Assembly: GCA_963649145.1 (NCBI GenBank)
Contig: CAVJGI010000035.1
Coordinates: 1 to 20,660, forward strand
Origin: SVKR01 sp963649145
GTDB taxonomy: Bacteria; Bacillota; Clostridia; Oscillospirales; Oscillospiraceae
DNA length: 20,660 bases
Direction: 5' to 3'
Shown: positions 12,518 to 20,660 of the stretch, piece by piece
Layout of the letters: the number at the start of each line of letters is the position of its first letter
How positions within the stretch are numbered: the first letter of the stretch is position 1
Notes under the pieces: model-generated
What the model saw: only the letters and a program-made list of their open reading frames with translations
The model's database searches: none
What the model was told of the DNA's origin: nothing
Made by a program: the position numbers and the translations under genes

Positions 12518-15514
12518 ATGAAAAAAAGAATTCTGGCGCTCCTCCTCTGCGCCGCCGCCCTGCTCTCCGCCATCGCCTTCAGCGGAGCCACGCTCACAGA
12601 GGAGGACGAGAGCGGCGATAGCAGCGTCTGCGAGTGGTGCGACGGAGCAGATGGCGAGCATTATCTTGGCTGTCCCGACAGCCCGGAGCTAAATAAGACC
12701 GGTCGTTTTACGCAGGCAACGATCACGCTCTATTCAGCGCCTTACAAGGAATCGGTCGCTACGATGGATTATGCCGCGAGCGATTCGGGGACATTCACCA
12801 TAGTACGTGCCTTTCTTGACAGCGATGGTGTTCGTTGGTATCAGGTGGACGTTGATCCCATCTGCTGCTTCGTCCACGCCGAGCTCGTCGAGATCGTGGA
12901 GGACACGGAGCTGACGGAGCGGGAGCTGAGCGAGACGGTCGGCAATATCGGCGTCACGGTCCGCGGCGACATGCCGGAGGATGTCGCGCTCGTGGTCTCT
13001 GACGCTTCCGATAAGGACCTGCCCTGCGAAAATCCGGTCGCGGCGCTGGATATCTCCCTGATGCTGAACGACGAGGAGTGGCAGCCCAGCGATGCCGGAA
13101 CCTTCGTTTCCCTGACGCTGGACGTCTCCAAAACCGGTCTCGACGACGGCGAAATGGTCACGCTCTATCACCTCCATGGCGGCGAGCAGGAAGAATACAC
13201 CTACGTCGTCATCGACGGCAAGCTCACATTCTTCACCGACAGCTTCTCGATCTTCGTCGTGGAGGAGCAGGGCAAAAAAGAAAAGACCGAACTGGTGACT
13301 GCGAACAGCACCTATAAAATGGAAGTCGACGAAACGAGGACGTTTTATTTCGATTACGAGGGTCAACAAAAAAGAAACATCCTCGGCTGCGTCTGGTCTG
13401 TTGCAGACACCCAGAATATTGTTAATTACATAACTTACGACAACGAAAACGGCGATTTTATCAACGGTACTAGCGGCTTCTATGGCTACAAAGCCCCTTG
13501 GATAACCGTGACCGCGAAGCGGGCAGGTGAGGTCAAGCTCACGCTGACGTATCTTTACAAGAGCAATGGACAGTTTTACACTCCCACTGAGACCTTCACG
13601 ATCACCGTCAGCGAGAAGGATGGCTTCCGCATCCGCGACGAAGTGGCTGCAAGCGGCTGTCTTGTTCCTGTCTGGGATGATGAGACAAAGCCTGACGGCG
13701 ACATTGAATACACTTGGACCCGCAGCGACCAACAGACCATTCAGTCCAATGCGCTGAACGATGACGGCAGCGTAAACATCTCGCTGGACAGCGGCGGCGT
13801 TACGAACAGCCGCGAGCCGCTCACTTACTACGTGACCGCGAGTTGGGGTGAGGAGACCGAAACCGCCAGCTACGAGGTCCTTTACGGAAATGAGATCCTG
13901 AACCCCAGCTTCGAGTCCCCGGCTCTGCCGAAGAACGAGAATCACCGTGCCTATCCTAACGGGAACAAGGGTCTCTACTGGAAAACGACCGCGCCCGGAA
14001 CCAGCGACAAGACCAGCTCCGACATAGAGCTCGGCTCGATCCAGACCAGAAGTAACCCCTACGGAATCACGGACACCCCGGACGACGGAAAGCAGTTTGC
14101 CGAGCTGAACGCCGAGGCTGTCGGCGCGCTCTATCAGGATATCCTGACGACCCCCGGTGCCAAGCTCAGCTGGTCCTTCAGCCACGCCTCGCGCAATGAC
14201 GGCACCGACACAATGTACATCGTCATCGCCGCAACGAAGGACGCGCAAAAAATTGTCGATGAAACAAATATCAGTGCTTTGATCAGTGCGGCGACCACGG
14301 CAGAAGGTATCATACCCATTGCCACTGCAACGCCTCAGGAAGGAAAAGCATTTACTCACGACGGCGGCACCTACTATATCTGGCAGCACACTTCTATCGC
14401 CTCCACGTGGACCACACTCCGCGGCACTTACACTGTGCCGGAGGATTCGAAACAGTATCTGACCCGCCTATTCTTCGTCTCGGCCCCGGACAGTGACAGC
14501 AAGACCGAGGGCAACCTCATCGACGGCGTCAGCGCCGGCGAGATGATGAACTACACGATTGAGTATTACTTGAACGGTGCAGACACCGCCGCCAAGACCG
14601 AATCCGGCAGCGCAACGGTGCATACAAGCGTTCCCGCGAGCTATTTGCTGGATTATCTGAAAGAGGGCTACGTCATCACGCGCGTGACCGCGAACGGCGA
14701 GCCCTACCCCGGCGATGTTGCAAATAACGGACTTTTAATCACGAAATACGGCGTCGGCGGCGACATCACATTCAAAATTTTCCTCAGCAAGCGCGCCATC
14801 ACGGTGACAAAGGTGGTGGTGATCGAGGATGAGCTGACTCCAGATGAGCTGGAAAGTCTTCTGTACGGCTGCAAAGCGGTCTTTGGGCTTTTCAAGAAAG
14901 GGCAAGAAAATGAAGAAGCCCTCGAAACAATAACGCTGGAACCGAAGCTCAACTCGCAGGGAAAAATCACCGCGCTTGGCTCCTTCAGCGGCGATCTGGA
15001 GAACGGTGAATACATCGTCAGAGAAACAGACCGTCCCGGCTTCAAGGGATACGATTTGAACGTGGCTTACAGCGGTGCTGGCTCCAACGGTAACGGCAGC
15101 GGCATAGACGTCACACTCACCGACACCGCCCCCACCGCCGCGATCACCTGCACGAACACCTATACGCCCTCCTCGGCTGACCTGACCATCACCAAGACCG
15201 GCTGGAACGAGACCGACGAGGGGCAGAGCTTTGTTTTCCGTATTGAGGGCAACGGCGTGAACATGGAGGTCGTCATACACGGGGCTACCGGGAACGATTC
15301 CGTTACGGTCAAGGGTCTCCCGGTCGGGGAGTACACGGTGACGGAAGTGACCGGCTGGAGCTGGCGGTATGAGCCGAAGGAGGCGACGCAGGAGATTGAA
15401 ATCAAGGCAACGGAGGAAAACAAGTTGACCTTTACCAACGATCGCACAAACCGCAAATGGCTCAGCGGCAGCGCATGCAAAGATAACGTTTGGGGAACGG
15501 AGGCGAGCAACTGA
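12518..15514 (+). CDS. Large multidomain secreted surface protein (998 aa)
   Basis: I recognise the domain types but not a named protein. Residues 1-24 are an ordinary Sec signal without the SipW motif. Cys38, Cys41, His48 and Cys52 form a C-x2-C-x6-H-x3-C cluster. Residues 64-128 resemble an SH3b domain. About 135-250 and 255-456 look like beta-sandwich modules. Residues 459-675 look like a carbohydrate-binding beta-sandwich (NPSFESP near 462, AELNAEAVGALYQDI, SWSFSHASRN). Residues 676-757 are MucBP/repeat-like. Residues 758-882 form a SpaA/Cna-B-like domain and 885-975 a second one. The end is WLSGSACKDNVWG plus six residues, with no LPXTG motif or membrane anchor. It is probably an adhesin or matrix component tied to the fibre. 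Base composition varies between modules. Confidence 0.8.
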   Translation: MKKRILALLLCAAALLSAIAFSGATLTEEDESGDSSVCEWCDGADGEHYLGCPDSPELNKTGRFTQATITLYSAPYKESVATMDYAASDSGTFTIVRAFLDSDGVRWYQVDVDPICCFVHAELVEIVEDTELTERELSETVGNIGVTVRGDMPEDVALVVSDASDKDLPCENPVAALDISLMLNDEEWQPSDAGTFVSLTLDVSKTGLDDGEMVTLYHLHGGEQEEYTYVVIDGKLTFFTDSFSIFVVEEQGKKEKTELVTANSTYKMEVDETRTFYFDYEGQQKRNILGCVWSVADTQNIVNYITYDNENGDFINGTSGFYGYKAPWITVTAKRAGEVKLTLTYLYKSNGQFYTPTETFTITVSEKDGFRIRDEVAASGCLVPVWDDETKPDGDIEYTWTRSDQQTIQSNALNDDGSVNISLDSGGVTNSREPLTYYVTASWGEETETASYEVLYGNEILNPSFESPALPKNENHRAYPNGNKGLYWKTTAPGTSDKTSSDIELGSIQTRSNPYGITDTPDDGKQFAELNAEAVGALYQDILTTPGAKLSWSFSHASRNDGTDTMYIVIAATKDAQKIVDETNISALISAATTAEGIIPIATATPQEGKAFTHDGGTYYIWQHTSIASTWTTLRGTYTVPEDSKQYLTRLFFVSAPDSDSKTEGNLIDGVSAGEMMNYTIEYYLNGADTAAKTESGSATVHTSVPASYLLDYLKEGYVITRVTANGEPYPGDVANNGLLITKYGVGGDITFKIFLSKRAITVTKVVVIEDELTPDELESLLYGCKAVFGLFKKGQENEEALETITLEPKLNSQGKITALGSFSGDLENGEYIVRETDRPGFKGYDLNVAYSGAGSNGNGSGIDVTLTDTAPTAAITCTNTYTPSSADLTITKTGWNETDEGQSFVFRIEGNGVNMEVVIHGATGNDSVTVKGLPVGEYTVTEVTGWSWRYEPKEATQEIEIKATEENKLTFTNDRTNRKWLSGSACKDNVWGTEASN

Positions 15515-15515
15515 G

Positions 15516-16115
15516 ATGTATCACGCAAAGCACGCAAAACCGCGCGGTCCGCGTCCGCGCGGCGGCAGGACCGCTGCCGCGGCAGCGGCGCTCGCGCTGG
15601 CGCTCTGCGCCGTCATCGGCGGCGCGGTCGCATGGCTCACCGCTTCAAGCAGCAAGGTCACAAACGTCTTCGCCCCCTCCAAGGTAAAATGCGATGTTGT
15701 TGAATCGTTCAACGGCACAACAAAAAGCAATGTTCAAATCAAAAACACCGGCGACACCACGGCATATATCCGCGCAAAGGTCGTCGTCTGCTGGAAGGAC
15801 GCCACCACAGGCAACGTCAGTGGGACGGTTCCGGTTGAGGGTGTGGACTACAGCGTCATGTTTGCTGAAAACCCCAAGTGGGTCCAACATACTGACGGAT
15901 TCTATTACTTCACCGCGCCCGTTGATTCCGAGCATTTGACGGCTGCTCTGATCACCAAAGCGGAAAAGCTCAAGAATGGTCCCGACGGCTACGACCTCTC
16001 CGTCGAAATCATCGCCGAGGCGATCCAGAACGTTCCCGATGCGGCGGTCGGCGAGGTTTGGGGCGTCACGATCAGAAACAGCACTGTCAGCGCTTACACG
16101 GGAGGAGGAGCATAA
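15516..16115 (+). CDS. SipW-dependent secreted protein, TasA/CalY-like (4)
   Basis: A 199-residue protein starting one base after the previous stop, with GGAGGCGAG as ribosome site. The signal is unusual: a 19-residue His/Arg/Pro-rich N-terminal region, an alanine/leucine core, and GGAVAWLTASSSKVTNVF (35-52) as the SipW-type motif. The mature part has VQIKNTGDTTAYIRAKVVV and DGFYYFTAPVDSEHLTAALI, the same layout as protein 3. It is probably a minor fibre component, sitting between the adhesin-like gene and the wall-anchored gene. Its stop is two bases before the next start. Confidence 0.82.
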   Translation: MYHAKHAKPRGPRPRGGRTAAAAAALALALCAVIGGAVAWLTASSSKVTNVFAPSKVKCDVVESFNGTTKSNVQIKNTGDTTAYIRAKVVVCWKDATTGNVSGTVPVEGVDYSVMFAENPKWVQHTDGFYYFTAPVDSEHLTAALITKAEKLKNGPDGYDLSVEIIAEAIQNVPDAAVGEVWGVTIRNSTVSAYTGGGA

Positions 16116-16117
16116 GC

Positions 16118-17461
16118 ATGAAACGAACGAAACGCAGCCTTCTCGCGCTCTTGCTGGCGCTCGCGGCGCTGGCGGGGCTCTCCGGCGCGGTCTGCGCCGC
16201 GGAGCCGACCGTGACTTACTGCGGCGCGGCGGATGGCTTCCGCTTTGCGCCCGGCAGCGATTACACGGCGACGGACCTTTTTGAAAACTTCAAAAACGCC
16301 ATGCCCGGCGACACGCTTGAGCAGACGATCCGCTTCCGCAACGAGGCGGCGGACTGCGACTATATCCGGCTCTATCTCCGCGCCGTGCCCCACAGCGAGG
16401 AGGAGAACCCCCTGAGCGAGCGCGTCGCGGAGACGGAGACCGTCGCGACGATGACGGACTTTCTCTCCAAGCTCTCCATGAAGGTCTGGAACGGGACGCA
16501 GCTCATCTATGAGGGCTCGCCGGACGACCCGGACGGGCTTTCCGCAGCCAAATATCTGGGGACTTACGCCCGCGGCGCGGAGGCGGTCCTCCGCGCGGAG
16601 CTCAGCGTTCCCGCCGAGCTCGGCAACGAATACGCCGGGCGCGTCGGCGAGGTGGACTGGGTGTTCCTCGCCGAGTGCTATCAGGACAGCCAGCTCACGG
16701 TCCGCAAGGTCTGGTCCGACGGCGCAGCGGCGCATGAAAACGACAGCGTGACCGTCAACCTCCTGCGCAACGGCCGCGTCAGCCGCACGCAGGTGCTGAA
16801 TGCCAAGAACGGCTGGGCGTTCACCTTCGGCGGTCTCGCGGAGGGCTATGACTGGACCGTGGAGGAAGCCGACGTCCCCACTGGCTACACGGCGAGCAGC
16901 AGCACGCGCGGCGGCACCGTGACCATCACGAACACCCGCAGCGGCGGCGAGACCCCGGAGCCGACGCCGACGCCCGTGCCGAGTCCGGGACCGACTCCCA
17001 CGCCGGGACCGGAGCCCACACCGACGCCGACCGAGCCTGTCGAGCCGGGTCCGGAGCCGACGGAGCCGCCTGAGGAGCTCCCGGCGCTGGACCTCAGCGT
17101 CACAAAGCGCTGGGCGGAGGACGGCGAAGCGCACCCCGACGCCGTGACCGTGACGCTCTTTGACGGCGAAACGCCCTGCGAGACGGTCACGCTGAGCGAG
17201 GAAAACGACTGGACTTACACTTGGCACGACGCAGAGCGCCGCGGCGACTGGCTCGTGCTGGAAACGAACATCCCGAAGGGCTACACGCCGACTTACAGCG
17301 TCTCCGGCGGCGTCTGGACCATCACGAACAGCCGGACGCTGATCCAGACGGGACAGCTGCGTTGGCCCATCGCCGTGTTCGGCGGCGTGGGCGTGCTGCT
17401 GCTGGCTGCCGGCGCGTGGATGCTGCTGCGCAGATGGAAGGGCAGGAGCGATGAGGTCTAA
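16118..17461 (+). CDS. Wall-anchored Cna-B protein with LIQTG sorting signal
   Basis: A 447-residue sortase substrate. The Sec signal is residues 1-28 (ending VCAAEP). Residues 50-188 are camelysin-like (DLFENFKNAMPGDTLEQTI, IRLYLRA, ELGNEYAGRVGEVDWVF). A Cna-B domain at 192-274 has a candidate isopeptide set of Lys197, Glu249/250 and Asn272. A Pro/Thr/Glu-rich spacer covers 277-322. A second Cna-B domain at 324-406 has Lys330, Glu382 and Asn404. The C-terminus is LIQTG (408-412), QLRWP, a membrane helix (about 416-436) and RRWKGR. GGAGGAGGAG precedes the ATG at 16118. The sortase start lies inside its last codons. It is a good candidate for the wall-bound base of the fibre. Confidence 0.87.
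   Translation: MKRTKRSLLALLLALAALAGLSGAVCAAEPTVTYCGAADGFRFAPGSDYTATDLFENFKNAMPGDTLEQTIRFRNEAADCDYIRLYLRAVPHSEEENPLSERVAETETVATMTDFLSKLSMKVWNGTQLIYEGSPDDPDGLSAAKYLGTYARGAEAVLRAELSVPAELGNEYAGRVGEVDWVFLAECYQDSQLTVRKVWSDGAAAHENDSVTVNLLRNGRVSRTQVLNAKNGWAFTFGGLAEGYDWTVEEADVPTGYTASSSTRGGTVTITNTRSGGETPEPTPTPVPSPGPTPTPGPEPTPTPTEPVEPGPEPTEPPEELPALDLSVTKRWAEDGEAHPDAVTVTLFDGETPCETVTLSEENDWTYTWHDAERRGDWLVLETNIPKGYTPTYSVSGGVWTITNSRTLIQTGQLRWPIAVFGGVGVLLLAAGAWMLLRRWKGRSDEV
16946..17083 (+). repeat. Pro/Thr/Glu-rich spacer repeat (minisatellite)
   Basis: Imperfect repeats of CCGACGCCG, CCGGGACCG and similar words encode PTPTP, PGPEP and EPTEP units. They form a wall-spanning stalk between the two Cna-B domains. 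Copy number is likely to vary between strains. Confidence 0.75.
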
Positions 17462-18083
17462 GGCGGGCTGGCTTCTGCTCGCCGCGGGAGCGGGGCTGCT
17501 TGCCGCGGCGCTGCTCCTGCTTGCCCAGAACCGGCGCACCGATGCCGAGGCGGGGGAGCACTCCGCCTCGGCGCTGGAATCGGTCGAGGCGGCGATCGCC
17601 GCCCGCTCCGCGCCGTCCGTGCCGGAGGAGGTCCCGGAGCCGGACGCGCCGGAGGCGGCGGAAACGCCCGCCATGCCGACCGTGGAGATCGGCGGCTACG
17701 ACTATATCGGCTATCTGGAGCTCCCGGCGCTCGATCTGCGTCTGCCCGTCATGGCGGACTGGGACTATGCGCGCCTCGCGCTCGCGCCCTGCCGCGAATT
17801 CGGCTCCACCTATGGCGGCGATCTCGTCATTGCCGCCCATAATTTCAGCCGCCACTTCGGGTGTCTGAAGGAGCTTCAGCCCGGCGACGCCGTTTCCTTC
17901 ACGGACATGGACGGCGTACGGACCGACTACACCGTCAGCCGCAGTGCCTCGCTCGCGCCGGGCGACGTGGAGGCGGTCGCCGCGAGCGGCTCGGCGCTCG
18001 TGCTCTATACCTGCACCCCCGGCGGAAAAAATCGCGTCGCTGTCTTCTGCGAAAAAGAGGACAGCGGCGCGTTTTCGGCATAA
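17451..18083 (+). CDS. Sortase (class D-like)
   Basis: A 210-residue membrane transpeptidase that cuts an LPXTG-type motif at Thr-Gly and joins the protein to the cell wall. It has one N-terminal membrane helix (5-26), a Pro/Glu/Ala-rich linker (28-77) and a catalytic domain with His130 (IAAHNFSRHFG), Cys188 (LYTCTPGG) and Arg195 (KNRVAVFC). The class is uncertain; the LYTCTPGGKNR pattern and lack of a C-terminal helix favour a class D or related housekeeping type over pilin class C. It overlaps the LIQTG protein by 11 bases with AGGAG at 17444-17448, so that protein is the obvious dedicated substrate. Confidence 0.9.
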   Translation: MRSKAGWLLLAAGAGLLAAALLLLAQNRRTDAEAGEHSASALESVEAAIAARSAPSVPEEVPEPDAPEAAETPAMPTVEIGGYDYIGYLELPALDLRLPVMADWDYARLALAPCREFGSTYGGDLVIAAHNFSRHFGCLKELQPGDAVSFTDMDGVRTDYTVSRSASLAPGDVEAVAASGSALVLYTCTPGGKNRVAVFCEKEDSGAFSA

Positions 18084-18119
18084 TTTACAGTTTATTTACG
18101 GACAGCGGCGGGAAAATAA

Positions 18120-18128
18120 TGTTATAAT
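18120..18128 (+). promoter_or_regulatory. Extended -10 promoter of ftsH
   Basis: TGTTATAAT contains a perfect TATAAT (18123-18128) with the TG extension. The -35 position has no good match. There is no terminator between the sortase and ftsH, so some read-through is possible. Confidence 0.6.
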
Positions 18129-18159
18129 CAGGCAACGAATTTAAAAAAGGAGATTCGAC

Positions 18160-19983
<1,824 letters not shown>

Positions 19984-20010
19984 AAAAACGGTGCAGGGGA
20001 GGAGACTGCC

Positions 20011-20565
20011 ATGGCACTCAGCACGAACCGCTTGATCATGTCGGCGTTTCAAGAAATGCTGGAGGAAATGCCCTTTGACCGCATCACGGTCTCCGCGCTC
20101 GTAAAGCGCGCGGGCGTCAGCTCCAACACGTTTTATTACCACTACCGCGACATTTATGAGCTGCTGGACGTCTGGTTCCGCACCACGTTGAGCCGCTATC
20201 TTCCGGCGGATGTTCTGGAGAATTCGCGCGAAACGGCGCGCGCCGTGCTCACGTGCTACAAAGCCGAGTCGCAGGCGATCTACCATGTGTTCAACGCCCT
20301 CTCGCGCGAGCGGATGGAGCGCTATATCTACCGGCTGACGGAGCAGGCCTTTCTCGCGCTGGTGCGCCGCACGGCGGGGGAGCGCCCGGTCCCGGAGCGG
20401 CGTATTCAGGAGATCGCCGCGTTCTGCTCCTGCGCTTACGTCGGCTTTATGACCAAGTTCCTCTGGGAGCGCATGGCGTCGGACATCGACGAGAGCGTCG
20501 AGCGCCTCGGCGCGCTGTTCGACATTTTTGTCGCCGCCGCGCTGGAGGAGCAGAGTCCCGGATGA
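20011..20565 (+). CDS. TetR-family transcriptional regulator
   Basis: A 184-residue protein with an N-terminal TetR DNA-binding domain (helix-turn-helix about 25-47: ITVSALVKRAGVSSNTFYYHY) and a helical ligand/dimer domain, similar to the AcrR or DhaS-like groups of Firmicutes. GGGGAGGA before the ATG at 20011 fits a start 27 bases after ftsH, probably in the same transcript. It ends at a strong terminator. The target is unknown; candidates are ftsH itself or the gene beginning beyond the right edge. Confidence 0.85.
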   Translation: MALSTNRLIMSAFQEMLEEMPFDRITVSALVKRAGVSSNTFYYHYRDIYELLDVWFRTTLSRYLPADVLENSRETARAVLTCYKAESQAIYHVFNALSRERMERYIYRLTEQAFLALVRRTAGERPVPERRIQEIAAFCSCAYVGFMTKFLWERMASDIDESVERLGALFDIFVAAALEEQSPG

Positions 20566-20571
20566 TGTTAA

Positions 20572-20605
20572 AAAAAGTCACCGCTCCTATGTGCGGTGAC
20601 TTTTT
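20572..20605 (+). terminator. Terminator after the TetR-type gene
   Basis: AAAAAGTCACCGC pairs with GCGGTGACTTTTT (13 bp) around TCCTATGT. The A and T arms make it usable in both directions. Confidence 0.92.
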
Positions 20606-20621
20606 CAGCTTGTCAAAAAAC

Positions 20622-20650
20622 TTCCAAACCGCCCCGGTTTCTGGTATAAT
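20622..20650 (+). promoter_or_regulatory. Promoter of an off-window gene
   Basis: Extended -10 TGGTATAAT (TATAAT 20645-20650) with a poor -35 TTCCAA (20622-20627) at 17 bases. The gene it serves begins past the right edge. Confidence 0.55.
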
Positions 20651-20660
20651 GGAAGAAACG

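Noticed and set aside
12518..12589. SipW-type signal on the 998-residue protein
   Set aside because: The hydrophobic core is followed by FSGATLTEED, without the SLAYFTD-type motif seen in the four small proteins; it reads as an ordinary Sec signal.
17451..18083. Pilin-type class C sortase
   Set aside because: There is no C-terminal membrane helix or lid motif, and no pilin-motif (LPXTG plus YPKN-like) subunits are encoded nearby.
20610..20615. TTGTCA as -35 of the right-edge promoter
   Set aside because: The distance to TATAAT at 20645 is 29 bases, too long for a normal spacer; it overlaps the region just after the terminator.

Overview
The window is about 20 kb of GC-rich Firmicutes-type chromosome. 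Bacillota-like features (strong AGGAGG-type ribosome sites, TTGACA/TATAAT promoters, U-tailed terminators, SipW/TasA-type secretion, class-D-like sortase) combined with high GC and many C/G-ending codons suggest a gut Clostridia member, probably Oscillospiraceae. This placement is inferred from gene content and composition only; no marker gene was searched.

Layout. 1-500: an AT-rich patch bounded by two 51-nt direct repeats, each the 5' half of a minus-strand tRNA-Leu(UAG) that loses tRNA character after the anticodon loop; a small minus-strand ORF lies between them. 600-8060: housekeeping genes, all on the plus strand: a Na/phosphate cotransporter with a PhoU-like tail, an Mrp/NBP35-type Fe-S carrier ATPase, dapF with a dicarboxylate/amino-acid:cation symporter, tRNA-Gln(CUG), a class I methyltransferase and murC. 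8080-9280: tRNA-Pro(GGG), then a small serine recombinase gene whose two flanks share a two-part repeat (GGAGGGTATCCCGG, then TTATATAGTCTT). 9279-18083: nine tightly packed or overlapping genes forming a surface-fibre locus. 18120-20660: ftsH, a TetR-type regulator, and the promoter of an off-window gene.

The surface-fibre locus is the most interesting part. It encodes a double zinc-ribbon protein whose stop codon overlaps the start of a SipW-type (Ser/His) signal peptidase, four small secreted proteins with SipW-type signal sequences (TasA/CalY/camelysin-like), a 998-residue multidomain secreted protein, a Cna-B protein with an LIQTG sorting signal, and a sortase overlapping that gene. The inferred division of labour is that SipW matures the fibre subunits, the large protein acts as adhesin, tip or accessory, and the sortase anchors the Cna-B protein, which itself begins with a camelysin-like region, as a wall-bound base. 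This would join a TasA-like fibre to a sortase anchor. Possible attenuator hairpins sit between sipW and the first subunit and before the third subunit.

How the locus is switched on is not clear. I see no convincing vegetative promoter directly upstream of it. The repeat found there is also present upstream of the serine recombinase, so shared regulation or recombination-based switching are both possible; the sequence alone does not decide between them.
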